DNA of 64,000 nt from Nostoc linckia NIES-25. GTDB lineage: Bacteria; Cyanobacteriota; Cyanobacteriia; Cyanobacteriales; Nostocaceae. Below the pieces are notes generated by a model. That model saw nothing but the letters and a program-made list of their open reading frames with translations, did not search any database and was not told the DNA's origin. Positions within the stretch are counted from its first letter, which is position 1, and every line of letters starts with the position of its first letter. The stretch lies in NCBI RefSeq assembly GCF_002368035.1, contig NZ_AP018222.1, positions 1,211,701 through 1,275,700 on the forward strand. Reading direction: 5' to 3'. This document shows positions 1-9,357 of this stretch, in pieces. The position numbers were made by a program, and so were the translations under genes.

Positions 1-75
1 CCATCTCCCCATCTCCCCATCTCCCCATCCCCCCATCTCCCCACCTCCCTACCTCCCCATCCCCCCATCTCGCTT
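1..75. repeat. Short tandem C/T-rich repeat
   Basis: The window opens with about seven imperfect copies of a 10-base unit of the type CATCTCCCCA. The tract runs up to the stop codon of the dehydrogenase gene that follows on the minus strand. Similar C/T-rich stretches occur in other spacers of this window. No coding function is seen. Confidence 0.8.
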
Positions 76-1122
76 TTATGGATAAATTAAGATTTTATAA
101 GTTTCCGCTGTGGGTGCGATCGCCGCTTCCACAGCTGCTGATAAATCTTTTAATGGATAGCGATCGCTAATTAATGCTTTCACATCAATTCGCTGATTAA
201 ATACAATATCGGCTGACAAATTCTGAAGCCTATAAGATGAACTGTAACTGCCCATTAAGTCAATTTCCCGGCGGTAGAGGATATTCGGGTTGATGGGAAT
301 TTCAACTTCATCAGGAAATTCAGCAAAAAACAAGATTTTACCGCCTTTGCGGGTACAGTCAAGTGCTTGAAAGAAAGCTTTTTCACTGGGGACAGCTAGC
401 AGGGTAACATCAACGCCCAGTCCACCAGTTAAGGCATGAATTTTGGCGCGTAAATCGGCGTCACGAGCATCAAAAGCCGCCTGGGCACCTACATTTAATG
501 CTTTTTCAATTCTAGAAGGCAGTAAATCAGTAGCGATCGCTTTTGCTCCGAAATACTTCACCAACATGATAAACATTAACCCAATTGGCCCTGCACCAGT
601 GACTAACACAGTTTGTCCTGGGGCAATTTGGGCTTTTTTTACTGCTTTCAAGCAACAGTTAGTGGGTTCGACAAAACTTGCTTCTTCAAAACTGATATTG
701 TCAGGGATGGGAATTAACCCGCCGTTTTGCACAATATGTCCTGGTACTTTGACATAATCGGCGAAACCGCCGCCGCTAGCATTAAAGCCTGCGGTAGTGG
801 AAATGTTTTTGTAGACATCGCACATTGAAAAATTGTCATTTAGACAGTAGGCGCAATGCATACAAGGGATGTGGTGCATTACTGCTACACGTTGTCCAAC
901 TTGCCAACCTTGGACTTGAGATCCTACTGCTGCGATCGTACCAGCGGTTTCATGTCCAAAAATGCGCGGCGGTTCATACAGTGGATAACGAATTTTTTTA
1001 ATATCTGACTGACACAACCCCACAACCCGCACCTGTACCAGAACCTCATCTGCTTCCAGGGTTGGAACTGGGATCTCTTCGTAAGAAAGTTGATTGACGC
1101 CTCTAAATACCTGTGCTTTCAC
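76..1122 (-). CDS. Zinc-dependent medium-chain alcohol dehydrogenase
   Basis: This 348-residue protein belongs to the zinc-dependent medium-chain dehydrogenase/reductase family (sorbitol/threonine dehydrogenase-like). It should oxidise an alcohol with NAD(P)+ in the cytoplasm. The catalytic-zinc region is visible as Cys37 and the GHE motif near residue 57. The structural-zinc Cys cluster (CMHCAYCLNDNFSMC) lies near residues 87-101. A Rossmann segment (VTGAGPIGL) lies near residue 174. Length is normal for the family. The start is a GTG with only a weak ribosome site. The substrate cannot be read from the sequence. The gene stands alone, followed by a tandem repeat and preceded by a degraded PIN gene. 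Confidence 0.9.
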   Translation of the reverse strand: MKAQVFRGVNQLSYEEIPVPTLEADEVLVQVRVVGLCQSDIKKIRYPLYEPPRIFGHETAGTIAAVGSQVQGWQVGQRVAVMHHIPCMHCAYCLNDNFSMCDVYKNISTTAGFNASGGGFADYVKVPGHIVQNGGLIPIPDNISFEEASFVEPTNCCLKAVKKAQIAPGQTVLVTGAGPIGLMFIMLVKYFGAKAIATDLLPSRIEKALNVGAQAAFDARDADLRAKIHALTGGLGVDVTLLAVPSEKAFFQALDCTRKGGKILFFAEFPDEVEIPINPNILYRREIDLMGSYSSSYRLQNLSADIVFNQRIDVKALISDRYPLKDLSAAVEAAIAPTAETYKILIYP

Positions 1123-1332
1123 GTTGGTTTTTCACCGCTCAACGATACTAGATGTAACATTAGTGGTCAACGTTAGGCTATCAGATTTGAGATTTAATAT
1201 TGCTTATAAACTTTGGCACTTCTCTACTAAGTAATTCTAGAACCTCAAAAAACTCATGGGTGGCTTTTTGAGACTTTGAGATTGTTGCTGTAATACCGCA
1301 ATGACTTGTTGCGGATAGAGTTCGTATAACTC

Positions 1333-1432
1333 ATACCAATTCAAATAATGTTTGCGACACATCAATTATCCGTAAGGGCACAACAATGTTGTGCCCCTAC
1401 CCATCTGCCCCATTCTTTTTTCAAATTGGTAT
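1333..1432. mobile_element. 100-bp MITE-like element with ATACCAATT ends
   Basis: The element begins ATACCAATTCAAA and ends with the near inverse, TTTCAAATTGGTAT, giving terminal inverted repeats of about 13 bases. The interior holds a second palindrome (GGGCACAACA/TGTTGTGCCC, about 1376-1397). Reading the flanking PIN pseudogene across it shows it interrupts the coding sequence. There is no room for a transposase, so it must have moved in trans if it moved at all. Confidence 0.75.
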
Positions 1433-1560
1433 CAGTTAAAAACTCATCTGGAGATTTCGCTTCGATTTGCCAAGGTGCTAAATCTGGATCTCGAAAATGC
1501 TTCAGGTTTGAGGTGACAATTATATTAGCCTTAGCGACTATAGCAGCAGCTACAACATGG

Positions 1561-1594
1561 CGTAGACGCGAAGCGACTTGTCGTCAGACATCGC
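1561..1594. repeat. Dispersed short repeat (GTCTGACGACAAG...GCGTCTACGCC type)
   Basis: This ~34-bp GC-rich sequence lies inside the PIN pseudogene and introduces a TGA stop. A nearly identical inverse copy lies at 29842-29877. The two copies differ at a few central bases. Confidence 0.8.
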
Positions 1595-1654
1595 TAGGGT
1601 GATTTGTCACTAATTCAACAATGCGATCGGGAACTACTGTTTTAGGGGCACAGC

Positions 1655-1859
1655 ACTGCTCACACGTGTCAACTTAAGCTCAAATGTTTATCCCATAAGC
1701 GTTTTACCCCACCCCCAAGCCCTCCCCTTGGCAAGGGGAGGGGCGGTTTTGGCTTTAGACAAAACCGGGGTGGGGTAACGCGGATCTTGATGCTAAGTCA
1801 GAGTACTGAATATCACATCTTTACAAGGGTTTGACGTTAAGTTGACACCAATGAGCACT
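1655..1859. mobile_element. About 205-bp MITE with ~30-bp imperfect inverted ends
   Basis: The left end (1655-1684) and the inverse of the right end (1830-1859) share TGCTCA and GTGTCAACTTAA and match at roughly 25 of 30 bases. The interior holds a C/G-rich hairpin (about 1706-1777: ACCCCACCCC... paired with ...GGGGTGGGGT). There is no ORF. A second copy lacking the left end lies at 29657-29812. The element truncates the PIN pseudogene on its left side. Confidence 0.8.
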
Positions 1860-2010
1860 GCTAAAGCCCCTACACCAGGGTCTATTTACCATCAAAGAAT
1901 GATTAATAAAAGCCTGAAACGACCTATGCATAGAAACGCATACCATGATTCATTTGTACAGTGCGTAAGTCCTAATTAAAACTACATTTTCTGATGTAAC
2001 CTAACAGAAA

Positions 2011-3444
2011 TTAACTCTTAGTTTTAGGCTTAGATGCAAGTACCTGAACTGATTTACCTTCTTGGAGAGCATCCGTAGGATTAGTAATTAACCTCGCATT
2101 AGGGCTTAAACCAGAAACTACTTCAACTTCAGTACCATAATCTCGTCCAAGTTCTACTTTCTTGTAGCTAACTTTATTTTCTTTTGTCACAGTAGCTACT
2201 TGTATACCATCTGCATTAATCACTAAGGTATTAGCTGGTACTAATAAAGGTGGATTGACACGTTGAGCCTTAAAAGTAACTTCAGCATACATTCCAGGAC
2301 GCAACACATTTTCTGAATTCCGTAATTCAATTTCAGTTAAAAGGGTATTGGAAGAGGCATCTAAGGCATCAGCAGTACGAATAACTTTACCAGAAAAAGA
2401 TTTTTTCGGTAGTTCGCGAACGCGAACGAGGGCAGTTTGTCCGGGTTGAATTGATTGAACAAAAGCCTGGGGAACATTAATTCGGATACGTAAATTGTCT
2501 GTCTGAGCAACTTTAAATAGCCACGAATTTCCACTATTACTATTGCTCCCGGCAGAAATTAAAGCTCCTGTGTCTATATTACGAGCAGTAATTACACCTG
2601 AAAAAGGAGCAACAATTTGTTTGAATGATTGTAAAACTTTTATTCGTTGCAAGTTGGACTGAGCAGCATTTTTACTCGCAACAAAGGCATTAATATTCGC
2701 CTTTTGAGAATTAATAGCCGCAAGAGCAGTATTTATACTTTCTTGCTCTGAATTAACGCGAGCAATTAAAGTCTCTACATTAGCTTGACTTGCATTATAA
2801 GCACTTTCACGTTCATCAGCAGCTTGTGTAGTCACTGCTCCTTGGTTTTGAAGTAATTGCCAACGTTGCCAAGTTTGACGCGCTAGTTCTAGGTTAGTCC
2901 GTGCTTCAATCAATTCAGCCTGTCTAGCTTTGAAGTTGGCTCTTGTTTGCGAAAGATTACTTTGCTTTTGTGCTAAATCTGCCTGAACTTGAGCAATATT
3001 CGCCTCAGACTTTGCTAATTCCGCACGAGCTTGCTCTACATCTTGGTCAGTTTCAGGTGCATCAATTACAGCGAGTAACTGTCCTTTGTTGACGCGATCG
3101 CCAATATCCACTAACTTTTTTTGTAAGTAGCCACTGGTACGAGCATAAATTGTGGTTTCTTGGCTTGCTTGAATATTACTAGGCAAGACTAACTCTGTAA
3201 AATTAGCCGCAAGCTTGGGTTTAACCACATTAACACCAGAAACTTTTTTGGTTGTAGCTTTAGCGAAAGCATTTAATTCTGATTGCTGTTGTATCCGAGG
3301 TATAATACCAAGCGCTAAAAGCCCAGTGACAACAAAAGTAGTTGTACCAATAATAGTGATAGAACTGAAGCGGCTTTTTTGAGTTTTTGCCGCAGTTGAT
3401 GTGACATCGGAATCAGCAATTTTGGTATTTTCTTGAGTATCCAT
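2011..3444 (-). CDS. RND efflux periplasmic adaptor (HlyD/AcrA family)
   Basis: This 477-residue membrane-fusion protein should bridge an inner-membrane RND pump to an outer-membrane channel. An N-terminal membrane anchor lies at about residues 28-50 (ITIIGTTTFVVTGLLALGII). The biotinyl-lipoyl half-motif (YLQKKLVDIGDRVNKGQLLA) is near residue 110. A long Gln/Ala-rich coiled-coil hairpin spans about 130-265. The second lipoyl half and beta-barrel domain follow (IVAPFSGVITARNIDTGALI). Length is typical apart from a slightly long hairpin. It lies about 100 bases downstream of the pump gene on the same strand, so the two are probably co-transcribed. No outer-membrane factor gene is present here. 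Substrate unknown. Confidence 0.93.
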   Translation of the reverse strand: MDTQENTKIADSDVTSTAAKTQKSRFSSITIIGTTTFVVTGLLALGIIPRIQQQSELNAFAKATTKKVSGVNVVKPKLAANFTELVLPSNIQASQETTIYARTSGYLQKKLVDIGDRVNKGQLLAVIDAPETDQDVEQARAELAKSEANIAQVQADLAQKQSNLSQTRANFKARQAELIEARTNLELARQTWQRWQLLQNQGAVTTQAADERESAYNASQANVETLIARVNSEQESINTALAAINSQKANINAFVASKNAAQSNLQRIKVLQSFKQIVAPFSGVITARNIDTGALISAGSNSNSGNSWLFKVAQTDNLRIRINVPQAFVQSIQPGQTALVRVRELPKKSFSGKVIRTADALDASSNTLLTEIELRNSENVLRPGMYAEVTFKAQRVNPPLLVPANTLVINADGIQVATVTKENKVSYKKVELGRDYGTEVEVVSGLSPNARLITNPTDALQEGKSVQVLASKPKTKS

Positions 3445-3546
3445 ATATAGATTGACTATTGGATTTGTTGACTAACGAAAATGTATGTAGCTCCCAAAAC
3501 CCCAATTTTTGTAACAATTTGGGATTTCTAATTATTCAGGAATGAT

Positions 3547-6500
3547 TTATCGATTTGCTACAGTTAATTTGATAGTAGAAGATAATTCTTCTTCTAAATT
3601 TTGGGGTTGTTTGCGCCGCAAAATACTGTAAATTACAGGTACAAAAATTAAAGTTGCCACTGTTGCTGCTAATAATCCACCAATTACAGCACGTCCTAAA
3701 GGAGCATTTTGTTCGCCACCTTCTCCTAAACCAAGAGACATTGGTAACATTCCCATAATCATAGCTCCAGCAGTCATTAATACCGGACGCAAACGAGTAT
3801 AACCAGCTGCTAAAGCCGCAGAAATAGCTTTTTCTCCCATCAAACGTTGCTCGTTAGCAAAGGTCACAAGCAAAATACTATTAGCAGTAGCAACTCCAAT
3901 ACTCATAATTGCACCCATCAAAGACGGCACACTAAAAGTTGTGTGAGTCACAAATAGTATCCAAACGATTCCTGCTAAAGCATTTGGCAGTGCCATCATA
4001 ATAATTAGTGGATCGATCCAAGATTGAAAATTCACTACTATTAGGCAATAAACTAATCCAATAGCAAATATCAATCCTATTTCTAACCCTAGAAAAGATG
4101 AGTTCATCGTTTCTACTTGGCCTTTGACAATAATTGACGTTCCGCGCGGTAACTTATCCTGAAATTTGTCAACTATTTTATAAATATCACTGGCTACACC
4201 ACCTAAATCGCGACCTTGAACATTAGCGTAAATATCAAACACAGGCTGTACGTTGTAATGATTAACAACAGCAGGTGCTTTACCACGTTGAACAACAGAA
4301 AGATTGCTTAAAAGTTGTGATGAATTGGAACCGTTAGTAATAGGTAAGCTCTGAATTTTGTCCAGTGAGTTGAGTTTATATTGAGGAACTTGTACTGCTA
4401 CTGGATAACTGACTCCTTTAACAGGATCGAGCCAGAAATTGGGTGATGTTTGACCGCTAGAGCTTAATGATGTGAGTAGGTTATTGGCAACATCTCGTTG
4501 AGTTAAACCGCTACGTTGTGCTTGAGAACGGTCTACATTAATACGTAGCTCTGGAGCATCGACGACTTGATGTAAATGAACGTCAACTGCTCCAGGAATT
4601 TGAGCTATTTGGGTTTTGATTTGTTTGGCAATTTTGTAGTTATCCCGACGATTTTTAGATGGCCCTATAACCTGAATATCAATAGGGGCTGGTAAACCGA
4701 AGTTGAGAATTTGAGTTACTATATCCGCAGGTTGGAAAAAGAAGGTTAATTGAGGAAATTGGGCAGTTAACTTTTGGCGTAGTTGTTTAACATATTGCCA
4801 AGTAGAATGATGTTTGCCTTCTTTAAGAGCTACAAGAATTTCTCCATCACCAGGGCCTATGGTTGCTGTGTCGCTAAAAGCCAGGTTTACTCCACCTACA
4901 GGTACACCAATATTGTCAAGAATAATTTCTAATTCTTCTTCAGGAATAACTTGGCGAATCTCATTTTCAACCTGAGTAAAAATCTGTTCTGTCCTATCAA
5001 GCCTGGTTCCCGCAGGAGCGCGGACGTGCAAGCGAAACTGACCTGCATCTACTTGAGGGAAAAAGTCTTGACCAACAAAAGGTAATAAAACTAAGGCGCT
5101 TACCCAAAAACTACCAAATATCGCAAAAACTACACTGCGACGATTTAGAGCTTTGGCTAAAGTGTTTCGATAGTTTTGGCGAAATTTTTCAAATTGCCGA
5201 TTAAATTGCTCGTGAATACGCCAGAAAACATTTTTTTTGCGAATTGGAGTAGATGCATGACCATTGTCAGCTAAATTTTCATGTTCAGTATAAAGATGTA
5301 GTTCCTTACCAAGCAGAAACTTTGCCAACATTGGTACTACTGTACGCGAGAGTAGATAAGAGGCAAGCATAGCAAAAACAACCGCCATTCCTAAAGGCAT
5401 AAATAGCGATTGTGATACTCCAGTTAAAAAGATAATTGGGATAAAAACAATACAGATTGCTAAAGTGGAAACAAAAGCCGGAACAGCTATTTGTTGTGCG
5501 CCATCTAAAATAGCTTGTTCTAGAGGTTTTCCTTGTGCTAAATTCCGATGGATATTTTCAATTTCTACTGTGGCATCATCAACTAAAATTCCAACTGCTA
5601 GAGATAGACCTCCCAAGGTCATAATATTTAGGGTCTGTCCCATCAATCGCAGGGCAATGATAGAACAAAAAATTGATAAAGGGATAGAAATTGCCACAAT
5701 TAAAGTGCTACGCCAACTGCCTAAGAATAATAAAATCATGGAGGCAGTTAAACAAGCAGCAATCAATCCTTCTGTTAATACTCCGTGAATAGAAGCTTTA
5801 ACAAAAATAGATTGATCGAATAAAATATCTAAATCTAATTCTTTGGGTAATGTGGCTTGAATTTTTGGTAGTCTTTCTTTGACTCTAGCTACAACATCTA
5901 AAGTTGAAGCACCACCACTTTTGAGGATAGTTAATAAGCTAGAACGTCTGCCATCTCGACGGACAATATTGTTCTGGACAGCAAAGCCATCATGTACTTG
6001 GGCGACATCACGTATATAAATGATAGTGCCGTTAATCTGTTTAATTGGTAAATTGTTTAAGGCTTCTAGGACTTGGGGACTACTATTGAGGCGAACACTG
6101 TACTCGCGATCGCCTAATTTTGCATTTCCCCCAGGTAAAATCAGATTTTGGGCGGTAATCGCACTTGTGACATCTGTAGCTGAAAGACCTTTGGCAAATA
6201 GCGCCTGCGGGTCAATATCTACCATGATTTGCCGAGGTTTACCGCCATAAGGTAACGGTACAGATGCACCTTGAACAGTTGCTAACTGAGTCCGCAGAAA
6301 ATTATTGCCGTTATCGTAAAGTTCTTGCTCTGATAGTGATGTGCTGCTAACACTTAGCTGAAGAATTGGCACATTAGAAGCATTGTAGCGAACTATCAAA
6401 GGAGGTGTAATTCCTGGAGGCAAACCCCTCAGAATTGTTTGAGTAATAGAGGTAAGTTGAGCTACTGCTGCTTCAATTTTTGCTCCTGGTTGGAAGAAAA

Positions 6501-6780
6501 CTTTAATGACACTAACACCATTGAGTGATTGTGATTCGATGTGTTCAATATCATTAACTGTGGTTGTAAAAGAGCGTTCGCTGCTTGTAACAATCCGCTG
6601 TTCCATTTCTTCTGGTGAAACACCACTATAAGACCAAATTACACTGACAACAGGAATATTAATTTCTGGAAAAATGTCCGTTGCCATGCGCGTAATAGTA
6701 ACTACCCCTAAAACAATAATTAGTATGGCAGTGATTACGAAGGTGTAAGGGCGACGAAGAGCAAGTTTAACAATCCACAT
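3547..6780 (-). CDS. RND-family efflux pump (AcrB/MexF-like inner-membrane transporter)
   Basis: This 1077-residue protein has the full RND layout: a first membrane helix at residues 11-30, a large periplasmic porter loop, a membrane bundle around 340-500, a second porter loop, and a C-terminal bundle (about 870-1060). Conserved RND segments include the TM4-type stretch (GGLSLAVGILVDDATVEIEN), where the paired Asp residues carry the proton relay, and the late membrane segment with TAGAMIMGMLPMSLG. It should export lipophilic compounds (HAE-type) with the adaptor encoded just downstream, using a TolC-like channel located elsewhere. The start is ATG, preceded by an untranslated region containing a MITE at 6837-6963. 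Confidence 0.93.
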   Translation of the reverse strand: MWIVKLALRRPYTFVITAILIIVLGVVTITRMATDIFPEINIPVVSVIWSYSGVSPEEMEQRIVTSSERSFTTTVNDIEHIESQSLNGVSVIKVFFQPGAKIEAAVAQLTSITQTILRGLPPGITPPLIVRYNASNVPILQLSVSSTSLSEQELYDNGNNFLRTQLATVQGASVPLPYGGKPRQIMVDIDPQALFAKGLSATDVTSAITAQNLILPGGNAKLGDREYSVRLNSSPQVLEALNNLPIKQINGTIIYIRDVAQVHDGFAVQNNIVRRDGRRSSLLTILKSGGASTLDVVARVKERLPKIQATLPKELDLDILFDQSIFVKASIHGVLTEGLIAACLTASMILLFLGSWRSTLIVAISIPLSIFCSIIALRLMGQTLNIMTLGGLSLAVGILVDDATVEIENIHRNLAQGKPLEQAILDGAQQIAVPAFVSTLAICIVFIPIIFLTGVSQSLFMPLGMAVVFAMLASYLLSRTVVPMLAKFLLGKELHLYTEHENLADNGHASTPIRKKNVFWRIHEQFNRQFEKFRQNYRNTLAKALNRRSVVFAIFGSFWVSALVLLPFVGQDFFPQVDAGQFRLHVRAPAGTRLDRTEQIFTQVENEIRQVIPEEELEIILDNIGVPVGGVNLAFSDTATIGPGDGEILVALKEGKHHSTWQYVKQLRQKLTAQFPQLTFFFQPADIVTQILNFGLPAPIDIQVIGPSKNRRDNYKIAKQIKTQIAQIPGAVDVHLHQVVDAPELRINVDRSQAQRSGLTQRDVANNLLTSLSSSGQTSPNFWLDPVKGVSYPVAVQVPQYKLNSLDKIQSLPITNGSNSSQLLSNLSVVQRGKAPAVVNHYNVQPVFDIYANVQGRDLGGVASDIYKIVDKFQDKLPRGTSIIVKGQVETMNSSFLGLEIGLIFAIGLVYCLIVVNFQSWIDPLIIMMALPNALAGIVWILFVTHTTFSVPSLMGAIMSIGVATANSILLVTFANEQRLMGEKAISAALAAGYTRLRPVLMTAGAMIMGMLPMSLGLGEGGEQNAPLGRAVIGGLLAATVATLIFVPVIYSILRRKQPQNLEEELSSTIKLTVANR

Positions 6781-6836
6781 TGTTTTTTAGTTTAAATTAT
6801 TCTTTCTTCTTCAGTCTGTCAGGGTAATTTCTACTC

Positions 6837-6963
6837 CAATACAGTTCAGTTAAGATCCCCCCGCCTGCGGCGACCCCCTTAAAAAGGGGATGAAAGAGAG
6901 TTTGTGAGCAAGCCTTAAAAAGGGGGGTTGGGGGGATCTTAAAAAACTAACTGAACCGTATTG
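6837..6963. mobile_element. MITE, CAATACGGTTCAGTTAA family, copy 1
   Basis: The ends are CAATACAGTTCAGTTAA and the inverse of TTAGTTAGAACC-type sequence closing in CCGTATTG, so the element is bounded by inverted repeats. Inside are two oppositely oriented GATCCCCCC blocks and the stretch TGTGAGCAAGCC. Flanking bases 6827-6836 (ATTTCTACTC) and 6964-6973 (ATTTATACTC) match at 9 of 10 positions, which looks like a 10-bp target duplication. A second copy lies at 50783-50951. Confidence 0.8.
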
Positions 6964-6973
6964 ATTTATACTC

Positions 6974-7456
6974 AAGTCAATTGGAATTTTGATTGTAGTT
7001 AGGTATTGAGAAATAAAAAATATTAAATTGTGATTTTTCGTTACTAAATATTCACAGTTAACTGTTAACTCTCAACAAATTGAAGTTGGATAATTTATTT
7101 ATTGGAGTTACTTTATTGATTGCCAAATCAAAATTTGCTGAACGCTTTCATTTGCGATCGCTTAAATTTAAAAGTATTAAACATTGCTTAATACGGTAAT
7201 TTGATAGATTTACAGTACTTTATGTGGAATTATCTTTGCATACAGCTGTGTAAAATGCAATATCCCGTACTTTACCAAAATGAATGCGTAATATTCCATA
7301 CTCCGATTGCTTGCGAGTAAGCCATGAGAAATAAAGTGCTTACTTTAAACTTGACAAAAGCTGATTTCTACAGATGAGTAACGCAGTTAAGGATTGACTG
7401 AAATCAGCTAGATAGCAAACAAAGTTCGCAAGCTAACCTTGGTGGAGGATTTGGAT
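6974..7456. other. Leader/spacer upstream of the FAD oxidoreductase
   Basis: About 480 A/T-rich bases contain no convincing ORF. The only clear element is the ribosome site GGTGGAGG at 7441-7448, placed eight bases before the ATG at 7457. No operator was recognised. Confidence 0.5.
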
Positions 7457-9250
7457 ATGGTTCATCAGACATATACAGCTGATGTTTTGGTTGTCGGCGG
7501 TGGAACTGGAGGCACCGCAGCTGCTATCCAAGCAGCGCGACGAGGAGCTCAGACTATCCTCGTGAGTGAATTTCCTTGGTTGGGGGGAATGCTGACTTGT
7601 GCGGGAGTATCTGCACCCGATGGTAATGAATTAGAAGCCTTGCAAACGGGTTTATGGGGTGCGTTTTTGCAGGAGTTACGACATCGACAACCAGGCGGAT
7701 TAGATAACTGTTGGGTAAGCTTTTTTAGTTACGATCCCCGCATTGGAGCGGAGATTTTTGCTGATTGGGTGGAAGAATTGCCAAATCTCCACTGGATTTC
7801 TGGACAAATGCCTTTAGAAGTTTATCGGCAAGGCGATCGCATTACCGGTGTCCGCTTTGCTGATTTTACTGTCACAGCCAAGATTATTCTCGACGGCACA
7901 GAATTAGGAGATTTATTAGCTTTAGCTGATATCCCTTACCGCTGGGGGTGGGAATTGCAATCTGAGTGGGGAGAACCCAGCGCCCCAGTCAGCTTTAACT
8001 CTTTAACAGAGAGATATCCCGTGCAAGCGCCTACTTATGTAGTCATTATGCAAGACTTTGGTGAAGCCGTTGCCCCAGAGATTCCGGCTGCTCCAAACGA
8101 AAACCCATCGCTGTTTGCAGGCGCTTGGGATAACTATGGCGCAGAGACATTTTTAAATTATGGACGTTTGCCTGGCGATCGCTTCATGATAAATTGGCCA
8201 ATCTGTGGCAATGACTACGGCCAAGGGTTAGAGCGGCTGATAAAGTCAGAGGTGACCAGAGGTGAATTTATCCAAGAATCGCGCTGGCACAGTCAAAATT
8301 TTGCCCGTTTTATTCAAAATCAACTCGGCCGTCGCTATGGTTTAGCACAACAACTATTTCCTCACGCTCTTACAGCTTTTGCACTGCATCCCTATTACCG
8401 GGAAAGCCGCCGCTTAGTGGGGCTAACTACCCTCCGAGAACAGGATATTTTACCAATTGCTGGGGGTAGAGTTACATCTATATTTAATGATGCGATCGCC
8501 CTTGGCGCTTGCGAAGCTATCGCTGTTGGTAACTACGCCAACGACCATCATTATCCCGGCGTTCAATTTCCACTGCAACCAAAATCTATCCGTTGGGGGG
8601 GGCGGTGGACTGGAACTCCGTTTATAATTCCCTACAGTTGTCTAATTCCAGCCACAACAGATGGTTTGTTGGTTTGTGAGAAAAATATTTCTGTCTCTCA
8701 CATTGCCAATGGCGCAACCAGATTACAACCTGTGGTTATGGGCATCGGACAAGCAGCAGGGATGGCAGCAGCTATGTGTGTCGAGTTAAACTGCCAGCCA
8801 AGGGATCTACCAGTCAGGGATCTACAAGCGGCTTTACTACAGGATGGCCGCTCAAAGGCAATAATCATACCTTTTTTTAATCTGTCGCCTAATCTTTCGG
8901 ATTGGCTAGATTGCCAACTGTATTACTTAAATAATCCACTAGCCTATCCACCTAGTGGCGATTGCCATCGGTCATCTACGGATGGGTATTCTGAATCGAC
9001 TTTTGACAAGGTATTAATCCCAGAAAACAAGTGTTTTCAAGGTATTTTCTACCGCTTGAGTCATCAAGAATACAAATTCACTGTCACTGCACCCGCCCCA
9101 TATCAAGGGCAAAATTGGCAGCTTGTGACTTTGCGATCGCATATCAACGAACAGTTAGAGGCTTATCCCGACCAACAATTAATTACAGTATGGGGTCGTC
9201 AGAATCACTTCAGTAATTGGTTATTAGTCGAACATTTAAATGAAGGATAA
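7457..9250 (+). CDS. FAD-dependent oxidoreductase (FAD_oxidored family)
   Basis: This protein of about 597 residues opens with a dinucleotide-binding fold (DVLVVGGGTGGTAAAIQAARRG), the GxGxxG-type FAD site. A second conserved segment near residue 415 (RLQPVVMGIGQAAGMAAAMC) is the C-terminal FAD-contacting region of this family (PF12831). It should be a soluble flavoprotein oxidising an unknown substrate. I start it at the ATG at 7457, because a good ribosome site (GGTGGAGG) precedes it, rather than at an upstream TTG. The C-terminal ~120 residues after the FAD fold are less typical and may be a small beta domain. It lies directly upstream of patX on the same strand, but patX has its own promoter. 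Confidence 0.85.
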   Translation: MVHQTYTADVLVVGGGTGGTAAAIQAARRGAQTILVSEFPWLGGMLTCAGVSAPDGNELEALQTGLWGAFLQELRHRQPGGLDNCWVSFFSYDPRIGAEIFADWVEELPNLHWISGQMPLEVYRQGDRITGVRFADFTVTAKIILDGTELGDLLALADIPYRWGWELQSEWGEPSAPVSFNSLTERYPVQAPTYVVIMQDFGEAVAPEIPAAPNENPSLFAGAWDNYGAETFLNYGRLPGDRFMINWPICGNDYGQGLERLIKSEVTRGEFIQESRWHSQNFARFIQNQLGRRYGLAQQLFPHALTAFALHPYYRESRRLVGLTTLREQDILPIAGGRVTSIFNDAIALGACEAIAVGNYANDHHYPGVQFPLQPKSIRWGGRWTGTPFIIPYSCLIPATTDGLLVCEKNISVSHIANGATRLQPVVMGIGQAAGMAAAMCVELNCQPRDLPVRDLQAALLQDGRSKAIIIPFFNLSPNLSDWLDCQLYYLNNPLAYPPSGDCHRSSTDGYSESTFDKVLIPENKCFQGIFYRLSHQEYKFTVTAPAPYQGQNWQLVTLRSHINEQLEAYPDQQLITVWGRQNHFSNWLLVEHLNEG

Positions 9251-9294
9251 GAAGAGTTTATTTTCAGTAAAACACAATACTTTTTGACAAATTG

Positions 9295-9321
9295 TCCGGA
9301 TATTCCTAGAAAAGCTAAGTA
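9295..9321 (+). promoter_or_regulatory. DIF-type (TCCGGA) promoter of patX
   Basis: The hexamer TCCGGA at 9295-9300 is followed 15 bases later by a -10-like TAAGTA (9316-9321). TCCGGA at -35 is the DIF1 element described for promoters induced in differentiating Anabaena cells. The predicted start near 9328 leaves about 30 bases of leader before the patX ATG. The element lies in the 107-base gap between the oxidoreductase gene and patX. Confidence 0.65.
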
Positions 9322-9357
9322 TCAGTGAAGTGGAGAGTTCCAAAATAGACATCTGCT

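Larger units (their letters stand above)
1181..1648 (-). pseudogene. Degraded PIN-domain (PIN_3, VapC-like) toxin gene
   Basis: Minus-strand translation gives VPDRIVELVTNHPSDV, then after a stop and a short foreign stretch HVVAAAIVAKANIIVTSNLK, then DPDLAPWQIEAKSPDEFL. After a second insertion it resumes with ELYELYPQQVIAVLQQQ, ending near SREVPKFISNIKSQI. This order matches the C-terminal half of PIN_3 toxins (ribonucleases of type II toxin-antitoxin modules). Lesions seen are loss of the N-terminal half at a MITE (from 1655), an in-frame insert with a stop at 1563-1588, a 100-bp palindromic element at 1333-1432, and a frameshift in a T-run near 1250. No antitoxin gene remains beside it. Identification rests on recalled family motifs. 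Confidence 0.75.

Noticed and set aside
1348..1602. Plus-strand ORF of 84 codons
   Set aside because: It is antisense to the PIN pseudogene, whose minus-strand fragments match a known family.
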